14,122 nt of DNA from DATKWV01 sp035529405 (GCA_035529405.1 DATKWV010000215.1:1-14122); one strand, 5' to 3'; shown: positions 1-7,556, counted from the stretch's first letter. Notes: generated by a model not told the origin, from the sequence alone. Made by a program: numbers and translations.

Positions 1-38
1 GGCAGAAAGACAGCCCCAGGAACTGTGTTACCGCAGAT

Positions 39-1142
39 ATGAATGTTCTAAGCTGGTCGTTATTTGAGGCCCTGCCGTTTGGTATAGTTTTTTTCGACCG
101 GAACCTCCAGATTATCCGGTCCAACACCCAGGCAGCAAAACTTATTAGATTAAACCACTATATCGACAAGTCACTGGCAGGTGGAAAAACGAATAAAGCG
201 GCGCCGCAATTACAGTGGACCCGACAGTTAAAATCGGTTTTGTCCTCTGGCACCGCAAGGCAATTCGAAAAAATAGCTTATCGATTCTCCGACAATGACC
301 ATGCAAAACTGCTGACTATTAACTGTGTACCGCTGCTGAATGACACCTGTAAATCGGTAAAAAAAACACCCTCTGTCAAAAACAACCGCATCTCAACCAT
401 GGCCGGTGCGGTAATTATGCAGGATATAACCGAGAACGTCACCATCTACAATCGCCTCGCTGAGGCCGAAAGACTCGCTGCCGTCGGCAAACTCGTCTCC
501 AGGGTCGCTCATGAGTTGAATAATCCCATAGACGGGATTCTCCGCTATATCAACCTTGCAATTCGCGTCCTTGAGCAGCAGAAACTCGACAAACCCAAAA
601 ATTATCTCGACCAGTGTCGCCGAGGCCTTATGAGAATGGTGCAAATACTGAACGAACTGCTCGAGTTCTCCGCAGGCACCGGTGTTCACTATGATCAATA
701 CTCCCGTATAGACCAGATTATTGACGACGCCGTGAAAATGATGCAGCCCCAGGCAAAACGGTCAAACATAAAAATAAAGAAAACTTTTTCACCCGAAATT
801 CCGGAATTAGCCGCGGCCAACCTGTTCCAGGTGTTCGCGAACATAATAAAAAATGCCCTCGAGGCCATGCCTGACGGTGGGCAATTGACTATCACCACCT
901 GTCTGTCGGCCGACAATATGGCCGTGGCGGAATTTCAGGACAGCGGCCCGGGTGTCGAACCTCAAAACAGCACCGCCATATTTGAACCCTTTTTTACCAC
1001 AAAAAGAAAAATCAAAGGTACAGGCCTGGGCCTGGCAATCTGCAAGGACATAATCAATCGCTATAACGGACATATAACAGTCCGTAACGGACCCAAAGGC
1101 GGAAGTATATTCGCGGTTTATCTGCCCATCAAAACCAGTTAG
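39..1142 (+). CDS. PAS-domain sensor histidine kinase, NtrB-like, cytoplasmic
   Basis: This is an orthodox sensor kinase that should autophosphorylate on His and pass phosphate to the response regulator encoded 37 nt downstream. Residues ~5-135 look like a PAS sensor domain (LPFGIVFFDRN near the start). A HisKA dimerisation helix carries the H-box HELNNP with His158. The HATPase_c domain shows the N-box (NIIKNALEAM, Asn272), the G1 box DSGPGV (Asp301), the F box EPFFTTK and the G2 box GTGLGLAI (327-334). No transmembrane segment or signal peptide is visible, so the signal is probably intracellular. The frame stays open from position 3 to the ATG at 39 and there is no well-spaced Shine-Dalgarno, so the true start may lie beyond the window edge. 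The catalytic boxes are complete. The kinase family is certain; the stimulus is unknown. Confidence 0.93.
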   Translation: MNVLSWSLFEALPFGIVFFDRNLQIIRSNTQAAKLIRLNHYIDKSLAGGKTNKAAPQLQWTRQLKSVLSSGTARQFEKIAYRFSDNDHAKLLTINCVPLLNDTCKSVKKTPSVKNNRISTMAGAVIMQDITENVTIYNRLAEAERLAAVGKLVSRVAHELNNPIDGILRYINLAIRVLEQQKLDKPKNYLDQCRRGLMRMVQILNELLEFSAGTGVHYDQYSRIDQIIDDAVKMMQPQAKRSNIKIKKTFSPEIPELAAANLFQVFANIIKNALEAMPDGGQLTITTCLSADNMAVAEFQDSGPGVEPQNSTAIFEPFFTTKRKIKGTGLGLAICKDIINRYNGHITVRNGPKGGSIFAVYLPIKTS

Positions 1143-1165
1143 GTATCTTATACCGTCTGCTATGC

Positions 1166-1175
1166 AGGTGAGGGA
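1166..1175 (+). promoter_or_regulatory. Shine-Dalgarno that sets the response-regulator start at 1180
   Basis: The purine-rich AGGTGAGGGAG-like stretch lies just before the ATG at 1180 and after the first in-frame ATG at 1162. It can only serve the ATG at 1180. Starting there also places the phosphoacceptor Asp and conserved Lys at residues 54 and 104, the same numbers as in enterobacterial NtrC. Confidence 0.75.
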
Positions 1176-1179
1176 GTAT

Positions 1180-2565
1180 ATGAGAGAGAAAAATATCCTT
1201 GTTATCGACGACGACAAAATCATCCTCGATTCGCTGATAGAATTTTTGTCTCTCGAAGGCTTTGTCGTCAACGGCGCTGGCACAGTAAAGGCCGCTGACT
1301 CGCAGATGCAAAGACATCGCTATTGCCTGGTTATAGTCGATATTAACCTGCCTGACGGTGACGGCCTGGAACTGCTCGCCAGAATCGGTAGAGAATATCC
1401 CCAGACCGTCGTAATCGTTATAACCGGCTACGGTACCATTGAAAACGCCGTCAAAGCAATCAAGCAGGGAGCTTATGATTATCTCACCAAACCAATCGTT
1501 GACGACGAGTTGCGTCTTGCGGTCGAAAGAGCTGTTAAGCAGCAGTCGCTCATCAGCGAAAATGAAAGGCTGCGCCTGCAGTTAGAGCAGAAATACAGAC
1601 TCGAAAACATTATCAGCCAGAATTACCGCATGGCGAAGATTTTTGACCTTGTTGAGGCCGTAGGCGACAGCAAGACTACCGTGCTGATGACCGGCCCGTC
1701 GGGAACCGGCAAAAGTATGCTGGCAAGGGCCATACACCACCGCTCAAGCAGAGGCCACAGACCCTTTGTAGAGGTCAGCTGCGGCGCCCTGCCCGAAACT
1801 CTGCTCGAAAGCGAGCTCTTTGGTTACGTAAAAGGTGCGTTTACCGGCGCCATTACCAACAAACAGGGCAAATTCCTCGCTGCAGACGGCGGCACTATCT
1901 TCCTCGACGAGATCGCAAACGCCTCGCCCGGCCTGCAGGTAAAGCTGCTGCGGGTGCTCGAGGACAGGCAGTTTGAGCCCGTCGGCAGCAACGAAACCAA
2001 AACCGTCGATACCAGGATAATAGTTGCTTCCAACCTTGACCTCGCTAAAGAGGTCAAACAGGGCAGGTTCCGAGAAGATTTATATTACCGCATAAACGTC
2101 GTGACTATAGATTTGCCCGCGCTATGCAAGAGAGTCGGCGATGTGCCGCTTCTGGCGAAACATTTCCTCCATACATACTGCCTCCAGCATAACAAGGTAA
2201 AGCACGGTATAACCGAGCTGGCAATGCTCTATCTCGAGCGCTACCAGTGGCCCGGCAACGTACGCGAACTTGAGAACGTAATCGAGCGCGCTGTGCTGCT
2301 GAGCAAGAACAAGTACATCACCGAAGAAGACCTGACCGACTCCATAAAACAGCCGCAGGCTCACCAGTCAAAGGATTATGAGCCGATGAGCCTCAAAGAC
2401 GCTATGACAGAACCCGAACGGAACATTATTCGCCGGGCCCTTGAAGCAAATCACTGGAACAGGCAGGAAACCGCCAGGGCACTGCAGGTCAACCGCACCA
2501 CACTGTTCAAAAAGATGAAACGCTACGGCCTGTACGCAGAGGCCGAACACCTGGGACTGACCTGA
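1180..2565 (+). CDS. Sigma-54-dependent response regulator, NtrC family
   Basis: This is a transcriptional activator of the NtrC class (461 residues from the ATG at 1180). The receiver domain (residues ~4-115) starts with the acidic VIDDD patch, has phosphoacceptor Asp54 in VDINLPDGDG, and Lys104 in YDYLTKP. The central AAA+ domain has Walker A GPSGTGKS (172-179), the sigma-54 contact loop GAFTGA (219-224), Walker B TIFLDE, and the arginine-finger region GRFREDLYYR. The C-terminus holds a Fis-type helix-turn-helix (ETARALQVNRTTLFKKMKRYG). It should be phosphorylated by the kinase just upstream and open promoters held by RpoN. An upstream ATG at 1162 would add six residues but has no ribosome-binding site. 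All motifs needed for activity are intact. I could not find a sigma-54 promoter in this window, so the target genes are unknown. Confidence 0.96.
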   Translation: MREKNILVIDDDKIILDSLIEFLSLEGFVVNGAGTVKAADSQMQRHRYCLVIVDINLPDGDGLELLARIGREYPQTVVIVITGYGTIENAVKAIKQGAYDYLTKPIVDDELRLAVERAVKQQSLISENERLRLQLEQKYRLENIISQNYRMAKIFDLVEAVGDSKTTVLMTGPSGTGKSMLARAIHHRSSRGHRPFVEVSCGALPETLLESELFGYVKGAFTGAITNKQGKFLAADGGTIFLDEIANASPGLQVKLLRVLEDRQFEPVGSNETKTVDTRIIVASNLDLAKEVKQGRFREDLYYRINVVTIDLPALCKRVGDVPLLAKHFLHTYCLQHNKVKHGITELAMLYLERYQWPGNVRELENVIERAVLLSKNKYITEEDLTDSIKQPQAHQSKDYEPMSLKDAMTEPERNIIRRALEANHWNRQETARALQVNRTTLFKKMKRYGLYAEAEHLGLT

Positions 2566-2572
2566 TTATCGA

Positions 2573-2614
2573 TGATTGGTAACTGGTGATTGGTAACTGG
2601 TAATTGGTGATTGA
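2573..2614. repeat. Heptameric tandem repeat (array A)
   Basis: Six consecutive 7-mers follow the stop codon of the response regulator: TGATTGG, TAACTGG, TGATTGG, TAACTGG, TAATTGG, TGATTGA. The first four form an exact 14-bp duplication. The array is noncoding and lies in the gap between two convergent genes. Confidence 0.85.
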
Positions 2615-2632
2615 TTATGCTTTGTAGAAAAC

Positions 2633-2680
2633 ATGTCATTTCGACCGTAGGCAGCGAAGCGAACAAAGTCCGGAACTTGT
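2633..2680. repeat. Fragment of a dispersed GTCATT-type intergenic repeat
   Basis: The segment begins ATGTCATTTCGACCG and resembles the left arm of the element at 4861, which begins ATGTCATTCCGCCG. No matching right arm is found here, so it looks like a single degenerate copy. The rest of the gap down to 2715 is AT-rich and shows no convincing terminator. Confidence 0.4.
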
Positions 2681-2715
2681 TTATTTTTAACTTTACGCAC
2701 TTTAGCTCACTTCAG

Positions 2716-4812
2716 TCAGTGTTCCGAGAGCGTCTCTATTCTCTGTTTTGCAAATTCGTAAGTTTGCTGTCCTAATCTGCTGAACATTTCACGCCCTGAG
2801 TACATTATCGCAAACTGTCTGCGATAGCCGTCCTCAATCTCAACCGCCTTTTTATACTGCTCTAAGGCAATTTCAAGCCTCTCCAGCTGCTCAGCGGCCT
2901 GTGCCAGCTTGACCCGCAGGCGCCCGCAGCCGCCAAAACGCTCGACCGCCAGATTCGCGCTTTCCATCGCCTTCGTCAGCCAGTCCGTCCTCGACTGCTG
3001 GTCATCCACCACCGCCAGCATTGCATAAACATCAGCCAGTTTTTCCAGGCTCTTATAATCCGCGTTGTTAAGCTCGTGCGCCTGTCGAAAACGCTCTGCG
3101 GCATTCAGCAGCAATTCTGTCCCGGCCGTGCCCCTGCTGTAAAAGCTGTCCATATAAAACTGCCCGCCTAAAAACAACGCCGTATTACTGAAGCGGTCAT
3201 CTTCAGCAGCCTCGGCCAGAAGTTTCTGCGCCCATTGCGATTGTCCCTTCAATTGTGCTTTCAGGGCCTGTCGTATCTTGACCGTGGTTTTTACCGACGG
3301 AAACATAACGTATGCAGCAAACAGAAAAACAATTGCCGCCGCTGCAGCAGTTGTCACCGCTTTTACGCTAATGGCGACTCTTGCAACAGTTGGAGTTTGC
3401 CGGTCGCGGATTAAAGTCATTCCCACAGCGCAGGCCCCCACCGCCCAGAAGGTTGTCAGAATCGGCCCTTCGAAAATGGCAAAGTCAATGCAGTTATGAA
3501 CGAGGAATCCCGCCATCGCGCAGAACAAAACTGCCGCGCTCACATTCTCAAACCGCCCGCTGGATATGTCACCTGCCGGCTGCACCGGCCGCGGGAAAAT
3601 AACCCTGTAAAAAACCACTGCTATTGCCGAAAGAAAACCCGCAACACCCAAAGGCCCAAACTGGGCCAGTATGCTCAGCAGAAAATTGTGCGGGTCCGCG
3701 ACTGTTTCCGGTGCCGCCGCCGACTTGTAGTGCGGATAAAAGTGCACGAAATTGCCCGGCCCCACCCCCGTAAGACCCTGGTCAAGCCACATTTGTCCCG
3801 CAGCCCGCCAGTACTGCCACCGCACAAGCATTGAATTACCGCCCGGCAGCCGGTCGTATGTTACTCCATAAACAACCACTGCAAACGCCAGTGCGATAAT
3901 ACAAATCAGCGCAAATACCAGTATCTTTTTTTTGTGAATCACCGCCCGCCCGCCGAGGAAAACGTACCCTGCCAGCATCACTGCTGTGATAACCAGCCCT
4001 GCTATGGCGCCTTTGCTATGGGTTACAAGCAGTCCGAAACCGATTATCCCCGCCGCTGCACCCCGGCTTAAAAGCTCGTAAAACCTGGCTGAATTTAGCC
4101 TGTACCTTTTTACCTTGTCCAGCAGAACAACCACCGCCGCCGAAAGCGCCAGCACCAGAAACGAACCTGCCGAGTTGCCCGTTGTGAAAAAGCCCCGAAC
4201 GTCCCGCGAGTACAGGCTCTTTTCAAACAGCATTTGTCTGAATGAGCCCTGCTGAATGTTCAGCTTATCCAGTATTGCCTGCGGGTTATTTTCATATTGC
4301 TCGATGCCCATATCGTTAAGCCACAGAAACTGGCACGTGCAGTAAATTGCCGTCACCACGCCCATTGCCGTAATTACCCCCAGCACAACATTAATTCGCC
4401 GCCGGCAGGTCAGCACCTGTATCAGGAATACCGCCATACAAATCGGGGCGACGGTTTCAGCAAAACAGTTAATCGCTGCGCGTTTGTCCGCGGCGACCAT
4501 AATGCCGACAACACTACCCGCGCACAGCAGCAAAAGCCCCCATTCTATCCCCGTGAAGTAATACGAAAACCGCCCCCTCCACAAGCTGCATACCAGCCAG
4601 ATTACCAGCACAAACAGCAATACGCCCGCTGCCGACACGCCGTACAGTTTGCCCAATAGACTTGCCGGCTCACCTGCCGGCTGAACAACCACGTCCCCGC
4701 CAAGCACAACGTAAGCCGCCGTGCTGCCAAGACAGACCGCCAAAAGAACCCATTCCAGCAGCAAAAGCGGTTTACTTTTGGATTTTGTCATTTCTGTCGG
4801 TCTAATCTGCAT
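2716..4812 (-). CDS. Wzy/WaaL-type O-antigen polymerase/ligase-like membrane protein with C-terminal TPRs
   Basis: This polytopic inner-membrane protein has about ten hydrophobic segments in its first ~500 residues. It carries the O-antigen ligase/polymerase (Wzy_C) signature, namely RWQYWRAAGQMW, then TGVGPGNF, then DPHNFLLSILAQFG, preceded by a THSKGA loop. The last ~190 residues are soluble and helical with TPR-like units (for example the stretch ending EQYKKAVEIEDG), an arrangement seen in bacterial Wzy-like proteins. It probably polymerises or transfers undecaprenyl-linked glycan on the periplasmic side; a pilin or protein glycosylation ligase is the main alternative. The frame extends to an ATG at 4854, but that extension runs through an inverted repeat. 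I prefer the ATG at 4812, preceded by AGGGC five nt away; an ATG at 4791 is also possible. Assignment to the superfamily is firm, the exact substrate is not. Confidence 0.85.
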   Translation of the reverse strand: MQIRPTEMTKSKSKPLLLLEWVLLAVCLGSTAAYVVLGGDVVVQPAGEPASLLGKLYGVSAAGVLLFVLVIWLVCSLWRGRFSYYFTGIEWGLLLLCAGSVVGIMVAADKRAAINCFAETVAPICMAVFLIQVLTCRRRINVVLGVITAMGVVTAIYCTCQFLWLNDMGIEQYENNPQAILDKLNIQQGSFRQMLFEKSLYSRDVRGFFTTGNSAGSFLVLALSAAVVVLLDKVKRYRLNSARFYELLSRGAAAGIIGFGLLVTHSKGAIAGLVITAVMLAGYVFLGGRAVIHKKKILVFALICIIALAFAVVVYGVTYDRLPGGNSMLVRWQYWRAAGQMWLDQGLTGVGPGNFVHFYPHYKSAAAPETVADPHNFLLSILAQFGPLGVAGFLSAIAVVFYRVIFPRPVQPAGDISSGRFENVSAAVLFCAMAGFLVHNCIDFAIFEGPILTTFWAVGACAVGMTLIRDRQTPTVARVAISVKAVTTAAAAAIVFLFAAYVMFPSVKTTVKIRQALKAQLKGQSQWAQKLLAEAAEDDRFSNTALFLGGQFYMDSFYSRGTAGTELLLNAAERFRQAHELNNADYKSLEKLADVYAMLAVVDDQQSRTDWLTKAMESANLAVERFGGCGRLRVKLAQAAEQLERLEIALEQYKKAVEIEDGYRRQFAIMYSGREMFSRLGQQTYEFAKQRIETLSEH

Positions 4813-4836
4813 GGAACGCCCTAAATTACAAGCTGC

Positions 4837-5002
4837 TGCTCTGTCGCAGCTCACTTGATAATGTCATTCCGCCGTCAGGCGTCCTGTGGACTGCGAAAGC
4901 AGGAATCCAGTTCTCGAAAGTCTGGATTCCGCATCAAGCCTGCCCGCCGCCAGGCCCAACGGGTGCGGAATGACAGCCCTTCAAATTATTTGCGACAGAG
5001 CA
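4837..5002. repeat. Nested inverted-repeat (MITE/REP-like) intergenic element
   Basis: The outer arms are a perfect 12-bp inverted repeat, TGCTCTGTCGCA (4837-4848) and TGCGACAGAGCA (4991-5002). Inside are an 11-bp perfect pair, TGTCATTCCGC (4862-4872) and GCGGAATGACA (4965-4975), and a 9-bp pair, GGAATCCAG (4902-4910) and CTGGATTCC (4922-4930). The inner part matches the widely known GTCATTCC...GGAATGAC class of dispersed bacterial repeats. It fills most of the gap between the HAD gene and the Wzy-like gene. No clear target-site duplication is visible. Confidence 0.75.
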
Positions 5003-5013
5003 CCACGCATCCT

Positions 5014-5712
5014 TTAATCGTTTGAAGCAATTAGTTTTATCAGGTCGCTAAGGCCTATTTCCGCCAGGCTGTCCACAACCATCTCGGCTTCTGCAAGATG
5101 CACCCTCACGCCGGAAGAGATTGCCGAATTGGTTACGCCGATGCATTTACAACCAGCCGCCAGTGCCGCTTTGACGCCGTTCGGCGCATCTTCTATCACA
5201 ACACAGTTACGTGCCGGTACGCCCAGACGCTCGACCGCTTTCTCGAAAAGCTCCGGATGCGGCTTCTTGTTCCTTACATCGCTGCCGGTAATGTAAACCA
5301 TTTTCTCGTATGGAATGCCCGCTGAGCGAAGTACCGCTTCGGATTTTTCACGCGTACTGCTGGTAGCGATAGCAACACGAAAGTCCTTGTGCTCAAGTGC
5401 CGCACCGATTAGCTCCAGTACCCCGGGAAGTGCCGGCAAAGGTTGTTCTTCCAGTATTTGCAGAAAATACTCCTGACGTGCCTGTGTTGCCTGAGCTATT
5501 TGTTGGTTTGTCAGGTTTAGTCCGTGCACCCTTGCGGCGGCCTTTACGTATTCCTCCGCACCTCGGCCCAGGCCCTGCTCAAAATCCTTCCTTTGCACAC
5601 CTTTTACCCCGAACAAATCCGCAAAGACCATAATCGAGGCCTCTGCGTTGACAGCCTCGGTATCGGCGATTACGCCGTCAACATCAAAGATGACTCCGTA
5701 AAGCTCACCCAT
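5014..5712 (-). CDS. HAD-superfamily hydrolase, beta-phosphoglucomutase/phosphatase-like
   Basis: The 232-residue protein has the full set of HAD motifs. Motif I is FDVDGVIADT, with nucleophile Asp10 and general acid Asp12; motif II is IATSST (Ser118/Ser119); motif III is Lys150 in NKKPHPELF; motif IV is VVIEDAPNGV (Glu174, Asp175), followed by AALAAG. A helical C1-type cap occupies residues ~18-90. This architecture covers phosphoglycolate phosphatases, beta-phosphoglucomutases and small-sugar phosphatases. Without the substrate-specific cap residues I cannot choose between them. The start is an ATG 17 nt after the stop of the glycosyltransferase gene, with AGGG just upstream, so it is probably the last gene of the proS-led operon. 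A sugar-phosphate substrate would fit the neighbouring glycan genes, but this is inference. Confidence 0.88.
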   Translation of the reverse strand: MGELYGVIFDVDGVIADTEAVNAEASIMVFADLFGVKGVQRKDFEQGLGRGAEEYVKAAARVHGLNLTNQQIAQATQARQEYFLQILEEQPLPALPGVLELIGAALEHKDFRVAIATSSTREKSEAVLRSAGIPYEKMVYITGSDVRNKKPHPELFEKAVERLGVPARNCVVIEDAPNGVKAALAAGCKCIGVTNSAISSGVRVHLAEAEMVVDSLAEIGLSDLIKLIASND

Positions 5713-5729
5713 AACCCTGAACCGCCTGA

Positions 5730-6788
5730 TTACCCCGTGGTTTCAAAAATAGCGATAATTGCCAATATCATAAACGTCTGAGTAAAAATTGAAACTGCAC
5801 CCAGCAGGTCAACCTGGTCGAGAAAAGTCGCCCCCAGGCCCGTGCACAGCGTTGCCAGGTATAATGTCAGAACCGTTTGGGTATCGGACAATCCGCGTTT
5901 TTTTAACCGGTGGGAGAAGTGCTGAGTGTCACCAACGAACGGGCTTTTACCCTGGCTTATACGCAGAAGTGTTACACTGATAAAATCGTACAGCGGAACG
6001 GCCATAACAACCAGCGGCATAAAAACCGCATACCATTGGCCGCTGCCGGCCTGCTGATAATATGTCGTGCGGATTGTCAAAACCGCAACTATAAAACCCA
6101 CCACCAGCGAACCCGCGTCACCCATAAAAATCCGTGCCGGAGCAAAGTTAAACACAAGAAAACCAAGCAGTGTCCCTGTGAAAACAAGCGCCAATCCCCC
6201 CACAAACACCTGCCCGCTCAACCCCGCCGCCGTAAACAGAATCATGCTTGTTATAACCGCAATTCCGGCTGCAAGCCCGTCCATATTATCGAGAAAATTA
6301 AACGCGTTTATTATCAGCACAATCCACAAGGCCGAAAGAATGGTCGTAATCACCCTGTTTTCGATAAAGAACTCCACTCGCGTTTGCCCAACGGAAGCCG
6401 CAATTATCGCCACTGCAAACTGCACAGCCAGCTTCACCACCGGCCCTAAATGCCTTTTGTCGTCCCACAGCCCCAGTACAAACAACGCCGACATCGCCAG
6501 CATTATTATTACAAGCTCATCTGCACGCTCGAGGAACCCTGCTGTGTGAATCAGAACCGATTCACCCAGCCAATCTATGTACCCCCCACCGGCCAGAAAC
6601 TTCACCGACATTACACCGACCAGCATTATACTTATTAGCGTGGTAAATATCGCAATCCCCCCGCCCAGCGGCACAACCGCACGATGGTATCTGTCTGCCG
6701 TCGGATGCGCAACAAAACCCGTCGCCGGCGCCAGTTTTTTCACCACCAGCGTCAGCACAACCGACAGTAAAAACGAAACCGCCGTCAA
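5730..6788 (-). CDS. WecA/TagO/MraY-family undecaprenyl-phosphate glycosyl-1-phosphate transferase
   Basis: This polytopic inner-membrane enzyme belongs to the glycosyltransferase 4 family and moves a sugar-1-phosphate, commonly GlcNAc-1-P, from UDP-sugar to undecaprenyl phosphate. Diagnostic stretches are HPTADRYHRAVVPLGGG near the N-terminus, LGLWDDKRHLGP (Asp109, Asp110), NAFNFLDNMDGLAAG (161-175), RIFMGDAGS (Asp224) and the HxxH-R motif HFSHRL (290-295). The HxxH loop is typical of WecA/TagO rather than MraY. Roughly ten hydrophobic segments are present. The open frame contains no ATG or GTG upstream of the first conserved block. The TTG at 6788 gives a short first membrane helix and lacks a ribosome-binding site; an ATC codon at 6816-6818 with GGAG 8 nt upstream would give a full-length helix. 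It lies between the DUF4416 and HAD genes in the same direction. Confidence 0.9.
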   Translation of the reverse strand: MTAVSFLLSVVLTLVVKKLAPATGFVAHPTADRYHRAVVPLGGGIAIFTTLISIMLVGVMSVKFLAGGGYIDWLGESVLIHTAGFLERADELVIIMLAMSALFVLGLWDDKRHLGPVVKLAVQFAVAIIAASVGQTRVEFFIENRVITTILSALWIVLIINAFNFLDNMDGLAAGIAVITSMILFTAAGLSGQVFVGGLALVFTGTLLGFLVFNFAPARIFMGDAGSLVVGFIVAVLTIRTTYYQQAGSGQWYAVFMPLVVMAVPLYDFISVTLLRISQGKSPFVGDTQHFSHRLKKRGLSDTQTVLTLYLATLCTGLGATFLDQVDLLGAVSIFTQTFMILAIIAIFETTG

Positions 6789-6805
6789 TGCTATCGCAAA
6801 TACGC

Positions 6806-7348
6806 TTAACGTTGAGATTTCAGCTGCTCCAGTAATTTCTTTCTGACCTTATCGAAAAAATCCAGGTAACATTCCTGCCTGTAATCCGGATATGTATAAT
6901 CAAACGTCCTCCACCGGCCCTTGTCGAAGAACAATGTCACTTCAGCGTACATCCTTTGGCCTATATATATACGGTGCGAATAGTTTTTTGTTGTCGCCAG
7001 CACAAGCTTTGACGGCTCGATAATACCCGGGTCCAGGTTCACCGGCCGCGGCAGTTCAAGACCAAGCCGCCCTGCAAGTTCCTGTTCGAGCCTGTTGGTT
7101 GTGTGTTTGATATCGGCCAGGGCACCGGGGTCTATTAACTTTTCCATACTGACAAACTGCCTTACGATATGGTCGCCCGTCTGCTGATTATAATAAGCGG
7201 TCTTCTCGAACGGCCATATTTCACTTACCAAATCAACACCGCCAAACTCAGTTTCTACTGTCTCAACGGCTGTATCAAGGCAGCGCTTATCCGCTGCCAG
7301 AATACCGATTATCAGCTTCACCGGCCTGGGTTCTTTCAATTCCCACAT
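6806..7348 (-). CDS. DUF4416-family protein of unknown function
   Basis: The 180-residue soluble protein matches my memory of the DUF4416 family along its length: an opening PVKLIIGILAAD, then WPFEKTAYYNQQTG, a block ending RQFVSMEKLIDPG, then PVNLDPGIIEPSKLVLAT, then HRIYIG, and a closing TYPDYRQECYLDFFDKVR. No function is known to me for the family. There is no signal peptide or membrane segment, so it is probably cytoplasmic. Its ATG at 7348 lies inside the end of the upstream small lipoyl-like gene (13-nt overlap), which suggests translational coupling. Its stop is 17 nt before the TTG candidate start of the WecA-type gene. The position between a barrel-domain protein and a lipid-linked glycan enzyme says nothing firm about its role. 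Confidence 0.85.
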   Translation of the reverse strand: MWELKEPRPVKLIIGILAADKRCLDTAVETVETEFGGVDLVSEIWPFEKTAYYNQQTGDHIVRQFVSMEKLIDPGALADIKHTTNRLEQELAGRLGLELPRPVNLDPGIIEPSKLVLATTKNYSHRIYIGQRMYAEVTLFFDKGRWRTFDYTYPDYRQECYLDFFDKVRKKLLEQLKSQR

Positions 7349-7554
7349 TTGTGCAGCTTCTTTTCTTCAATGACAACCACAAACACGTGTTCGTCGCCGC
7401 AAAACTTTACATCCCTTACCACCCCGGCCACGGGACTGGTTACCGTCTCCCTGCCGTCGCTGCACAAGCCTATTTGTGTGCCGGTTTCAACTATGTCACC
7501 AACCTTAACACTGACACCAAAACTGCCATCGACATTCAATGAGATTGTACCCAT
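7336..7554 (-). CDS. Small lipoyl/biotinyl-like barrel-sandwich protein without a modifiable lysine
   Basis: The 72-residue protein consists almost entirely of a barrel-sandwich hybrid fold: VKVGDIVETGTQIGL (16-30), a short turn, then TVTSPVAGVVRDVKF (37-51) and a closing strand VFVVVIEE. The order GD-V-G-Q followed directly by SP-AG-V resembles the RnfC/NqrA-type domain rather than true lipoyl or biotin carriers. The lysine of the usual hairpin (MKM or DKA) is missing, so it is probably not biotinylated or lipoylated. The ATG lies 2 nt after the stop of the alkaline phosphatase gene and no Shine-Dalgarno is visible, so translation is likely coupled. It overlaps the following DUF4416 gene by 13 nt. 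It ends with two charged or polar Cys/Lys residues (HKCGN). The function is unknown; the fold is a reasonable guess from pattern. Confidence 0.75.
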   Translation of the reverse strand: MGTISLNVDGSFGVSVKVGDIVETGTQIGLCSDGRETVTSPVAGVVRDVKFCGDEHVFVVVIEEKKLHKCGN

Positions 7555-7556
7555 AT

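Noticed and set aside
2664..2690. Possible intrinsic terminator (AAGT-CCGGA-ACTT followed by a T-rich stretch)
   Set aside because: The stem is only 4 bp and the T-tract is interrupted, so it is too weak to call.
4333..4352. TGGCAC ... TTGC resembling a sigma-54 promoter
   Set aside because: The spacing between the two boxes is 10 nt instead of about 5, and the site lies inside the coding sequence of the Wzy-like gene.
4813..4854. N-terminal extension of the Wzy-like protein from the ATG at 4854
   Set aside because: The extension is encoded by the outer arm of the inverted-repeat element and is unlike family N-termini, and the site at 4812 has a ribosome-binding-like AGGGC.
5910..6549. Overlapping plus-strand open frames of 160-179 codons opposite the WecA/TagO-type gene
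   Set aside because: They mirror a membrane protein gene read in antisense, are low in complexity and have no recognisable motifs.
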